Below are positions 16,636-23,936 of a DNA stretch of 64,000 bases, one piece after another. Positions within the stretch are counted from its first letter, which is position 1; each line of letters opens with the position of its first letter. The position numbers and the translations under genes were made by a program. The notes under the pieces are model-generated. The model did not search any database. It was not told the DNA's origin and was given only the letters and a program-made list of their open reading frames with translations. Where the stretch lies: positions 175,541-239,540 of the forward strand of contig CAKPCB010000001.1 of assembly GCA_934141245.1 (NCBI GenBank), read 5' to 3'. This DNA comes from an uncultured Bacilli bacterium. Lineage in GTDB: Bacteria; Bacillota_I; Bacilli_A; RF39; UBA660.

Positions 16636-18288
16636 ATGAGTAAAATAAAAATATTTAGTTTAGGTGGACTAAACGAAAATGGAAAAAACATGTATGTTGT
16701 AGATGTTGATAATGATGTATTTATATTTGATGCGGGTTTAAAATATGGTAATGATAAGATGTTAGGAATTGATTATATACTTCCTGACTACACTTTTATT
16801 AAAGAAAATAAAAATAGAATAAAAGGTTTATTTTTAACACACGGACATGATAGTAACATGGGAGCAACAGCAGATATATTGTATGATATACCTGACTTAC
16901 CGGTATATGCAACCAAATTCACAATGGAAATATTAAAAGCAGACTTAGATGAAAATAATATAAAAGCTACAAATTTAAAAGAAATTAGACCACATTCTAA
17001 GCTTACTTTTGGAAAATTATCTGTATTTCCAATAAGTGTAACACATTCTATTCCTGATTCAGTTTGTTATGTTTTATATACTGAAGATGGTGCAATTGTA
17101 TATACAGGAGATTTTGTATTTGATTCAACAATGATGAAAAATTACAAAACAGATATTGGTAAACTTGCATATGTTGGTAAACAAGGAGTTTTATGCTTAA
17201 TGAGTGAATCCATATATGCAGAAAAACCAGGTCATACTAGTCCAAATAATAGGGTTAGTGATTTTATAAAAGATGTTCTTTCTAAAACAGATAATCGTAT
17301 TATTGCAACTATTTTTACAGCACATATATATAGAATACAAGAGATATTTAATGAAGTATCTAGAACACACAGAAAAGTTGTTATAATGGGTAAAAATCTT
17401 AAAAATATTATAAATAAATCAATTGATATGGGATATATTGATTTTGATAAGAATAGAATAGGTGACTTGTCAAACATAAATGATAAAGATGTAGTGATAT
17501 TAATAGGCGATGAAAAAGAAAAACCGTTTATGAATCTTGAAAGAATAATTAGAGGTTTTGATAAATATATTAAATTGAAAGAAACAGATACTATATTTAT
17601 AACAGAACCTAGTTATGAGGGAATTGAAAGAAGAATGGCTCTTATAATGGATGAAATAGCAAAGATTAACGTAAATGTAGTAACTCTTTCTGCTAAAAAG
17701 CATTTATTACATCATGCATCACGTGAAGATTTAATGTTAATGATTAACTTAATGAATCCTAAGTACTATTTCCCTGTTAAAGGAGAATACAGGCATCAAG
17801 TTATGAATGCTGAACTTGCTGAGGAAATAGGTATTCCAAAAGAAAATATTATCTTAAAACAAAATGGTGATGTTGCTACTTTTGAAAATGGAAAATTAGT
17901 AGATGAGTTTGAGCATATTGATACAGATGAGATATTAATAGATGGAAAAAGCCAAGGTGATATAGGAGACTTAGTATTAAAAGATAGAGAAATGCTTGGT
18001 GAAAATGGAATAGTTATTATAAGTTGTACATTAAATAGAAAGACTAAACAAATACTAGCGGGGCCTGAAGTTTTAACAAGAGGCTTTGTATATGTTAAAG
18101 AAAGTGGAGATTTGATAAAAGAAACTCAAGATATTTGCTTAGAAATAATAAAAAATAATATTCAAACAGAGGATTCTAGGGTTGACTATACTAATATAAA
18201 AAATGAAGTAAGGGAAAAACTAGGGAAATATTATTACAAGCAAACTGAGAGTAAACCTATGATTATTACTGTAATACAAGAGGTTTAG
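16636..18288 (+). CDS. RNase J-family protein with degenerate active site (RNase J2-like)
   Basis: The 550-residue protein has the RNase J order: metallo-beta-lactamase, beta-CASP and C-terminal domains. Conserved parts include FSLGGLNENGKNMYV, HSIPDSVCYV, VYTGDFVFD and the C-terminal GDIGDLVLKDREMLGENGIV. The metal-binding HxHxDH motif is altered to H69-G-H71-D-S73-N74, so two ligands are lost. The later GEYR box reads VKGEYRH instead of the usual IHGEYR, and the SGHAS box reads LHHAS. Bacillus RNase J2 is similarly degenerate and works in a complex with J1, so this is probably rnjB-like. An AAAGGAG site fixes ATG 16636. Confidence 0.85.
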   Translation: MSKIKIFSLGGLNENGKNMYVVDVDNDVFIFDAGLKYGNDKMLGIDYILPDYTFIKENKNRIKGLFLTHGHDSNMGATADILYDIPDLPVYATKFTMEILKADLDENNIKATNLKEIRPHSKLTFGKLSVFPISVTHSIPDSVCYVLYTEDGAIVYTGDFVFDSTMMKNYKTDIGKLAYVGKQGVLCLMSESIYAEKPGHTSPNNRVSDFIKDVLSKTDNRIIATIFTAHIYRIQEIFNEVSRTHRKVVIMGKNLKNIINKSIDMGYIDFDKNRIGDLSNINDKDVVILIGDEKEKPFMNLERIIRGFDKYIKLKETDTIFITEPSYEGIERRMALIMDEIAKINVNVVTLSAKKHLLHHASREDLMLMINLMNPKYYFPVKGEYRHQVMNAELAEEIGIPKENIILKQNGDVATFENGKLVDEFEHIDTDEILIDGKSQGDIGDLVLKDREMLGENGIVIISCTLNRKTKQILAGPEVLTRGFVYVKESGDLIKETQDICLEIIKNNIQTEDSRVDYTNIKNEVREKLGKYYYKQTESKPMIITVIQEV

Positions 18289-18319
18289 TCGAAAAATGTC
18301 GAAAAAAATCAAAAAAATA

Positions 18320-18348
18320 TTGAGTTTACTGTAAAGTTATGATATAAT
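18320..18348 (+). promoter_or_regulatory. Promoter upstream of rpsU
   Basis: -35 TTGAGT (18320-18325) and -10 TATAAT (18343-18348) with a 17-base spacer. Confidence 0.7.
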
Positions 18349-18384
18349 CGATTCTAGTTGAAGACGGAAGGAGGGGAAAGTTGA

Positions 18385-18582
18385 ATGATAAGAGTACCTG
18401 TTAAAAATGGTAGTTTAGATGCATCTTTAAAAAGATTTAAACAGAAATTAGCAAGAGATGGTGTCCCTTCTGAAATTAGGAAAAGAGAGCATTACGATAA
18501 GCCAGGAATTAAAAGAAGAGAAGCAAAAAAAGCAGGAATAAAAAATGCTAGAAAAAGAAATAAGGCTAATAGAGACAATTAG
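18385..18582 (+). CDS. rpsU: 30S ribosomal protein S21
   Basis: The 65-residue basic protein has the S21 pattern RVPVKNGSLDASLKRFKQKL, then GVPSEIRKREHYDKPG and a Lys/Arg-rich tail. S21 binds late in 30S assembly near the mRNA exit and helps initiation. A GGAGGGGAAAG ribosome site precedes the ATG. rpsU followed by yqeY is a conserved Firmicutes pair; a short hairpin with a T run (about 18575-18595) lies between them. Confidence 0.97.
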   Translation: MIRVPVKNGSLDASLKRFKQKLARDGVPSEIRKREHYDKPGIKRREAKKAGIKNARKRNKANRDN

Positions 18583-18644
18583 TCTTATTTTTTTCTTGTT
18601 TTGAATAATAAACATATTATATAATATATATTGGAGATGATATT

Positions 18645-19094
18645 ATGAATTTATTAGATAAGATGAATAAAGACTTGATAGATGCAATGAAAAATAAGGA
18701 TAAAGATAAGTTAACTACCCTTAGAATGGTAAAAGGTGCAATGCAATTAGAAAGAATCAATAATAAGAAAGAAGAAAATGAAGAATTATTAATTGAAACT
18801 GTTTCAAAACAAATAAAAATGAGAAAAGAATCTATTTTAGAATTTGAAAAAGCAAATAGAGAAGATTTAATTGCTGCAACAAAAAAAGAGATAGATATAT
18901 TATCAGAATATTTACCAAAACAGTTAACAGAAGAAGAGATAGATAAGATAATAGATGATATCTTTGATAAAGTAAAACCTACAAGTGCTAAAGAAATGGG
19001 AATTGTTATGAAAGAGGTAACTCCACTTTTAAAAGGAAAAGCTGACATGAAAGAAGTTAGTAATAAAATTAAAGAAAGAATTAGCTCTTTATAA
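18645..19094 (+). CDS. yqeY: GatB/YqeY-domain protein
   Basis: The 149-residue helical protein matches YqeY: LLDKMNKDLIDAMKNKDKDK, LTTLRMVKGAMQLERI, IKMRKESILEFEKANREDL, LSEYLPKQLTEEEI and MGIVMKEVTPLLKGKADMKEV. The family shares a domain with the tail of GatB of the tRNA amidotransferase and is thought to bind tRNA; its precise function is unknown. The start has a TTGGAGATGAT site. The tRNA-Thr gene begins 9 bases after the stop. Confidence 0.92.
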   Translation: MNLLDKMNKDLIDAMKNKDKDKLTTLRMVKGAMQLERINNKKEENEELLIETVSKQIKMRKESILEFEKANREDLIAATKKEIDILSEYLPKQLTEEEIDKIIDDIFDKVKPTSAKEMGIVMKEVTPLLKGKADMKEVSNKIKERISSL

Positions 19095-19103
19095 TTCTTT
19101 TTT

Positions 19104-19177
19104 GCCGATATAGTTTAGTGGTAAAACAGGTCCTTGGTAAGGATCAGAGGACAGTTCAATTCTGTCTATCGGCACCA
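19104..19177 (+). tRNA. tRNA-Thr (GGT anticodon)
   Basis: A complete cloverleaf is visible. The acceptor stem GCCGATA pairs with TATCGGC, the D arm is GTTTAGTGGTAAAAC, and the anticodon stem GGTCC pairs with GGATC around loop TTGGTAA (anticodon GGT, reading ACC/ACT, Thr). The T arm is GACAG TTCAATT CTGTC, followed by discriminator A and an encoded CCA. It lies at the boundary between the core genes and the accessory region. Confidence 0.92.
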
Positions 19178-19219
19178 GATTGATAGGAAACTCGAACTTT
19201 TCGAGTAGTAATAAATATT

Positions 19220-19245
19220 AACTAGAAGTACCGTCTAGTTTTTTT
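19220..19245 (+). terminator. Terminator after tRNA-Thr
   Basis: AACTAGA (19220-19226) pairs with TCTAGTT (19234-19240), followed by a T run. A second small hairpin, ACTCGAA / TTCGAGT (19190-19206), lies between the tRNA and this terminator. Confidence 0.75.
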
Positions 19246-19273
19246 GTTATTATAAGGAAAGTGAGGAGTTTTA

Positions 19274-19540
19274 ATGAAGAAAGTAAAAATATTAGAAGTT
19301 GAAAAGGAAGTTTTAAAAAGAATTGATATGATATGTAGATTTGCTTGCCAAAAATACACTATTAAACAAGGAAGTATTATTAATATTAAAGGAAGTAATA
19401 TTGCTTATGTAAGTCCACATATTATAACAATCAAGGAGAATAATTATTTAATATTTAATGGAAGTGATAAAGTTTTTATAAATGATTATTCTAAATGTAT
19501 TAAATTAAAAGATATGGGAGTTCATATTAAAAACAATTAA
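19274..19540 (+). CDS. Hypothetical protein, 88 residues
   Basis: I do not recognise this protein. It has a helical N-terminus with Cys-x3-Cys (DMICRFACQKY) and then short beta-like segments (GSIINIKGSNIAYVSPHIITI). There is no membrane segment. The start has a GTGAGGAG site. It lies between tRNA-Thr and the serine recombinase and could be an element-borne regulator or a chromosomal gene next to the insertion. Confidence 0.5.
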   Translation: MKKVKILEVEKEVLKRIDMICRFACQKYTIKQGSIINIKGSNIAYVSPHIITIKENNYLIFNGSDKVFINDYSKCIKLKDMGVHIKNN

Positions 19541-19557
19541 ATGTTTTTAAACTAGGC

Positions 19558-19608
19558 GTACAAAAAGGAAGTAAAATACTTGAGGTTAAAAGTATGGACT
19601 TTTTGTGC
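19558..19608 (+). other. Long inverted repeat ahead of the recombinase
   Basis: GTACAAAAAG (19558-19567) pairs with CTTTTTGTGC (19599-19608), with one G-T wobble. An inner hairpin AAGTA / TACTT (19569-19581) sits between the arms. It precedes the recombinase gene and could be a leader structure, an operator or part of the element's attachment site; the sequence alone does not say which. Confidence 0.4.
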
Positions 19609-19651
19609 TTTTAATCTCTTTCAAAAAAATAATAGAAAGAGAGATGAAATT

Positions 19652-21493
19652 ATGAACGATGAAAAGAAAATTGCAGATGTTTATATTAGAGTTAGTACAC
19701 TCGACCAAGCAAGAGAAGGTTTTAGTTTACCTGAGCAAAAAGAAAAACTAATTGAATTTTGTAAATCTAAAGGATATGAAATTCACAAAATATATGCTGA
19801 TGAAGGAATAAGTGCTAAAGATGATAAAAGACCAGCATATCAACAAATGATAAATGATATTAAAAACGGTACAGTTAATGTCATAGTAGCTTTAAAGTTA
19901 GATAGATTAACTAGAAGTGTTTTTGATGTAGAAAAACTAATGAAATTGTTAGATAAATATGGTTGTGATTTAGATTGTAAAGATGATGATTCTAATACAT
20001 TAACCTCTAATGGAAGAATGTATATAAGACTAACAACTGCATTTAGCCAAAATGAAATTGAAAGATGTTCAGAAAGAACTAAATTTGGTATGGTTGGTGC
20101 AATTAAAGCAGGACACATTCCAAATAGAACTCCAATAGGTTTTAAAAGAATTGATAAAAAATTAGTACCAGATGAATTAACAAAAGATATCATAATTAGA
20201 ATGTATGATTTATATTTAGAAGGAAAAAGTTATCAAGGTATTGCTAATATTTATAACAAAGAAGAAGTATTAGGTAGAACTAATTGGCTAGATTCTACTA
20301 TTCAAAAGATTATGACCAATGAACTTTACAAAGGAGATTTTGTTCATGGAAAAAGAACTAAACATTCCATATATTATGAAGATGTTGTAGAACCAATAGT
20401 GTCAAAAGAAAAATGGGATGCTTGTCAGTATCAAACTAAGAGAAATGCTAGGCACTATGAAAGAACTGCAACTTACCTTTTTACTAATAAATTAAAATGT
20501 TCTGTATGTGGTAATTTCTTAGGTGGTAAAGCTACAACTAAAAGAAAAAGTGGTAAAAAATATTATTATTATAAATGCGAAAAATGTAGAACTAACTACA
20601 AAGAAGATACTATAAGAGATGGATTACTACTTCAATTATATGACCTAATAAGAAAAGATAATTTAATTAATAAATATTACACACCATTTATAAAACACAA
20701 ACAAGAAGATATTACAAAAGATTATAAAACTGAATTAAAAGGACTAGAAAAACAAGAAGAAAGAATTAAATGTGCTTATTTAAATGGGGTTGTTAAAATG
20801 AATGAGTTTGATAACGAATTAAAAAGTATTAGATATAAAATTGATAATATTAATAAAAAGATTAAAGAAATAAAACAATGTGAAAACTTTAACTTTACTA
20901 CTAATGATTTATTAATTTTAGAAGATACAGAAACTATTGATACCTTTGTTAATCCTGATATATTTTTAACTAATATTTTAAATTTAACTAATGCTTCAAG
21001 AGAAGAAATGAAAAGAATAATTGGTATTTATATTGATAATATTGAAGTTAATAAAGTTGGAGATAAAATAGAATTATTAAATATAGAATATAGAAAAAGT
21101 TTTCTAACTGATTTAGTAAATTATCATAATAATTATAGTGTACCTTATAACTTTAATATATTTAGTGATGAAAAAGGTTTTAAAATACCAATGAATCATG
21201 AAGGTAAAACAAGTTTAGAAGCAAAAAAATATTTTAATAAATTACAAGAAGTTGTTTCACAAAATAGTTTAAAACTAAATTACTATGAAACTGAAGCAGA
21301 TAGTAAATTAGAAGATGTTAGTTTTGAACCTAATGGAGATTATGAACAAATATTAAGATTAATAGTTTTATCAGATACTAAAAACTATAATGATAAAACA
21401 TTAAGACTAGGAGTTATTACCTTAAATTTAGAAAGTGTATTATATTCTCGTTTAAATAGAAAAGAACACCCAAATGAGCTATGCAATATTTAG
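19652..21493 (+). CDS. Large serine recombinase (TnpX-like)
   Basis: The 613-residue site-specific recombinase begins with a resolvase domain: IADVYIRVSTLDQAREGFSL (nucleophile Ser15), then ALKLDRLTRSVFDVEKL and TAFSQNEIERCSERTKFG. The recombinase domain follows (GFKRIDKK...LYLEGKSYQGIANIYN), then a zinc ribbon (LKCSVCGNFLGGKA...YKCEKC) and a coiled coil. It would excise and integrate the element through a circle, as TnpX does for Tn4451. ATG 19652 is chosen for its AAAGAGAGATG site; the frame is open from 19580. Its 3' end overlaps the relaxase gene by 20 bases. Confidence 0.92.
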   Translation: MNDEKKIADVYIRVSTLDQAREGFSLPEQKEKLIEFCKSKGYEIHKIYADEGISAKDDKRPAYQQMINDIKNGTVNVIVALKLDRLTRSVFDVEKLMKLLDKYGCDLDCKDDDSNTLTSNGRMYIRLTTAFSQNEIERCSERTKFGMVGAIKAGHIPNRTPIGFKRIDKKLVPDELTKDIIIRMYDLYLEGKSYQGIANIYNKEEVLGRTNWLDSTIQKIMTNELYKGDFVHGKRTKHSIYYEDVVEPIVSKEKWDACQYQTKRNARHYERTATYLFTNKLKCSVCGNFLGGKATTKRKSGKKYYYYKCEKCRTNYKEDTIRDGLLLQLYDLIRKDNLINKYYTPFIKHKQEDITKDYKTELKGLEKQEERIKCAYLNGVVKMNEFDNELKSIRYKIDNINKKIKEIKQCENFNFTTNDLLILEDTETIDTFVNPDIFLTNILNLTNASREEMKRIIGIYIDNIEVNKVGDKIELLNIEYRKSFLTDLVNYHNNYSVPYNFNIFSDEKGFKIPMNHEGKTSLEAKKYFNKLQEVVSQNSLKLNYYETEADSKLEDVSFEPNGDYEQILRLIVLSDTKNYNDKTLRLGVITLNLESVLYSRLNRKEHPNELCNI

Positions 21494-22715
21494 ATGTAAA
21501 AGTATTAATACATTAAACGATTTATCCCATATTGGTAGTCATAATAAACGAGAAAAAGAATCTTATAAATCTAATCCTGATATAAGAAAAGCAGATAGCA
21601 AAAATAATATACAATTAGTTAAGTGTGATAAAAAGTATAGAGAAAAATTTTATGAAATAACTAAAGAATATCGAAAAGAACATGAAGAAAAAATGAAAAC
21701 TATTAGACAAGATAGATATAAAGATTTTGATCAGATGGTAGATGATTCTAAAAGTTGTGTGGCAGATGAAATGATATTTACAAGTGGATCAGAATTCTTT
21801 AAAGATATGTCAAAAGAAAAAATATTAAGATGGGCTAATGGATGTATGGAATTTGTTTATAAAGATTTAGGTTATACCAAAGAACAAGTAATACAATCAG
21901 TATTACACTTAGATGAGAAGACACCACACATTCATTGTGTAGTAGTTCCTCTTGTTAAAAAGTTTGATAAAAGAGTTAATAAAGAAAGATATTCTATTTC
22001 TAAAAGAGATTATATTAAAGACCAAAATTATTTAAGTATATTACAAGATAAATATTGTTTTAGATTAAATAATCTAGGTTTTAAATTGGAACGTGGAGAA
22101 AAAGGAACTAAAATCAAAAATCTTTCTTTAGGACAATTAAAAGGTATAACTAGACAATATGAAAGACTTGCTAATAAGAGTAAAAAGAATATTGAAAGCG
22201 AACATTTAAAAATTATAAATATGTTAAAATTTTCAAAAAAGAAAGCTTTTTCAGATTCAATTATTCTTGATGGTGAATCATATCACATCTTACTAAAATA
22301 TCTAGATTTATATACTAAAGAAATCCAAAATCAAGTAATATATCAAAACTTTTTTAATGATTTAGATGACTATATTTTTAATTATAAAGAGTTAGAAAAA
22401 GAATATAATCATTCACAAAAAGTAATAGAAAATTTAGAAGAAGAATGTGAAAAGTTAGAACAAAATAATAATAACTTAATTGACTTTATCAAGAATATAC
22501 TAGAAATGTTAAAAGACTTTTTTAGAAGAGTTCTACTTTCTAAAAATGAAGTTGATAAAAATAAAACTATAAACATTTTAAAAGAATGTTATGAAAAAGA
22601 TTTTTATAATTCTTATGATTTAATAGATATTTCTAAAGATACAGATAAAGAAATAGAAGTAAATGATTTTATTAAAGAAGAAACATTAGAAAAAGAATAC
22701 GACTACTTCGATTAG
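21474..22715 (+). CDS. MobV-family (Mob/Pre) relaxase
   Basis: The 413-residue DNA relaxase has the MobV start MSYAIFRC...GSHNKREKESYKSNPDI and the metal-binding motif HLDEKTPHIH (His145 to His154, HxDExxPHxH type). The C-terminal half is coiled coil (about 220-400). MobV enzymes nick oriT so that a helper conjugation system can transfer the DNA; here no mating-channel genes are present, so the element would be mobilizable, not self-transmissible. The pair serine recombinase plus MobV matches the Tn4451/TnpX-TnpZ type. The ATG lies inside the recombinase gene. Confidence 0.92.
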   Translation: MSYAIFRCKSINTLNDLSHIGSHNKREKESYKSNPDIRKADSKNNIQLVKCDKKYREKFYEITKEYRKEHEEKMKTIRQDRYKDFDQMVDDSKSCVADEMIFTSGSEFFKDMSKEKILRWANGCMEFVYKDLGYTKEQVIQSVLHLDEKTPHIHCVVVPLVKKFDKRVNKERYSISKRDYIKDQNYLSILQDKYCFRLNNLGFKLERGEKGTKIKNLSLGQLKGITRQYERLANKSKKNIESEHLKIINMLKFSKKKAFSDSIILDGESYHILLKYLDLYTKEIQNQVIYQNFFNDLDDYIFNYKELEKEYNHSQKVIENLEEECEKLEQNNNNLIDFIKNILEMLKDFFRRVLLSKNEVDKNKTINILKECYEKDFYNSYDLIDISKDTDKEIEVNDFIKEETLEKEYDYFD

Positions 22716-22730
22716 TCGTATTCTTTGTTT
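22695..22730 (+). terminator. Strong terminator after the relaxase
   Basis: GAATACGACTA (22695-22705) pairs perfectly with TAGTCGTATTC (22713-22723) over a CTTCGAT loop, followed by TTTGTTT. It overlaps the relaxase stop. Confidence 0.85.
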
Positions 22731-22751
22731 ATACTAAATTTTTGATAATTT

Positions 22752-22795
22752 AGAAACACACTTGCAAATTGACATATCAATTAGCGTGTGTATTA
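22752..22795. other. Candidate oriT (MobV-type inverted repeat)
   Basis: Nested inverted repeats ACACAC (22756-22761) / GTGTGT (22786-22791) and AATTGA (22767-22772) / TCAATT (22777-22782), with TAGCGTGTG followed by TATTAAT. The layout resembles the pMV158 oriT recalled from the literature (ACACACTTTA...TAGTGTG followed by TTATACTTTA, nicked after TAGTGTG). It lies directly after the relaxase. It could instead be a terminator for the convergent gene. Confidence 0.4.
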
Positions 22796-22796
22796 A

Positions 22797-23624
22797 TTAT
22801 TTTATTACTTTTTTCTTAACTAAAGTAGGTATAGTTTGCAACATATATACACATTGATCATTTAGCATTTGATAATTTGATAATTCATCCCAAGAATCTC
22901 TCCTATTAGAAGATGATTCTACTTGGCTTTCAATTGATAATAATTTTTTAACAAGTTCATCTTTAGAACAATTAAGTTCAATTTTATTTTGAGTAATTAA
23001 GTTTGCAACATTAAGTTCTAATTGTTCTTTTAACTTTGCGCTATCAAATATTTCTTGCATTCTTAACAATTGTTCTCTTGTATAGGAATGTTTTCTTTGA
23101 ATACATCTATCAAATGAAGTTAATAAGAAATCAATTTGACTAACATCCAACAATCCGTTTTGAATCATATATGAAGCAATTTCTAATTTTTTATCAATCA
23201 TATCATATCTTTTATAAAAAGTATCTTGGTCATCTTCTATTCTAGCAAATGAACGAGCCCAAAAATCAAATATTGTATAACCGCTATCATAAGGCTGAAC
23301 AGTTAAATCAATTTTATAATTCTTTAAAATGTAATCCATTAATTCCAATCCAATATTTTGTGGATTCATAGAAAGGTTACCAACTACTGATTCGTTTCTT
23401 TTGTAAGTATCACGTATAAATGTTTCAGTATAAGATTTAACACTATTAATATCAAAATCCTTATCTAGCATAGAATTTTCAGAAGCTAAAATTAAAATTT
23501 TTAATGATTTTAGTGCATCAATATCAGTTTGTTTTGCTAAATATATTCCAAGTTCATTTAAATTTTTTAAATCTTTAGTGGTATCATTTAATATAGCAAT
23601 TCCACTTTTTACATAACAATTCAT
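22797..23624 (-). CDS. Hypothetical protein, 275 residues, convergent to the relaxase
   Basis: I do not recognise this soluble protein. It is mostly helical, with an N-terminal region containing KSLKILILASENSMLD, a central YDSGYTIFDFWARSFARIED and a helical C-terminus. It has no obvious catalytic motif or membrane segment. A clear AAAGGAG site precedes the ATG at 23624. Its orientation opposite to the mobilization genes, between the candidate oriT and a putative small RNA, suggests element cargo or a regulator, but nothing in the sequence tells which. Confidence 0.6.
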   Translation of the reverse strand: MNCYVKSGIAILNDTTKDLKNLNELGIYLAKQTDIDALKSLKILILASENSMLDKDFDINSVKSYTETFIRDTYKRNESVVGNLSMNPQNIGLELMDYILKNYKIDLTVQPYDSGYTIFDFWARSFARIEDDQDTFYKRYDMIDKKLEIASYMIQNGLLDVSQIDFLLTSFDRCIQRKHSYTREQLLRMQEIFDSAKLKEQLELNVANLITQNKIELNCSKDELVKKLLSIESQVESSSNRRDSWDELSNYQMLNDQCVYMLQTIPTLVKKKVIK

Positions 23625-23721
23625 AAAAAACTCCTTTCCTAGTGATTGATATTATAACATATTTTGCTTAAATATGAACATTATTTAATGTTTTTTTGAA
23701 AATTTGTGTTATACTTATATT

Positions 23722-23869
23722 AGTTAATAGTTATTACTAACTATTTCTTTTGTCCTAAAAGTTGTTCTACTTCTTCCCTTAGGGCACCATTGGGAAATCT
23801 GCCCAGACTTTTATAGTTTTGGTTTTAATATAGAGAATATCAATTTCTAAAAGAAATTGGTATTTTTTT
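23722..23869 (+). ncRNA. Candidate small RNA of about 150 bases
   Basis: No reading frame fits this stretch, yet it contains a locally GC-rich segment that can fold: GGGCA (23782-23786) pairs with TGCCC (23800-23804), and TTCCC (23774-23778) could pair with GGGAA (23792-23796). It ends in a strong terminator. A TATACT box at 23710-23715 could be its -10, without a good -35. It could be an independent RNA, an attenuator leader for the gene at 23937, or an element remnant. Confidence 0.4.
23836..23869 (+). terminator. Rho-independent terminator
   Basis: A 13-bp stem (23836-23848 with 23852-23864, one T-G wobble) with an AAA loop is followed by seven T residues. No coding gene on this strand ends upstream, so it must terminate a non-coding transcript or act as an attenuator. 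A TATAAT at 23903-23908 then serves the next gene. Confidence 0.8.
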
Positions 23870-23936
23870 GTTATAATCATTATAAAATGTCGAATTCTAT
23901 GATATAATTTATTATAGAATAGAGGTGTACTTATAT

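Noticed and set aside
22797..23624. The 275-residue gene as a phage-defence or toxin gene
   Set aside because: No known nuclease, kinase, NTPase or toxin motif is visible; the position alone does not support the claim.
23783..23789. GGCACCA identical to the 3' end of tRNA-Thr (19171-19177), considered as an attachment-site duplication
   Set aside because: Only 7 bases match, with no tRNA-like T arm before it, and large serine recombinases do not usually use tRNA 3' ends. Chance is more likely.
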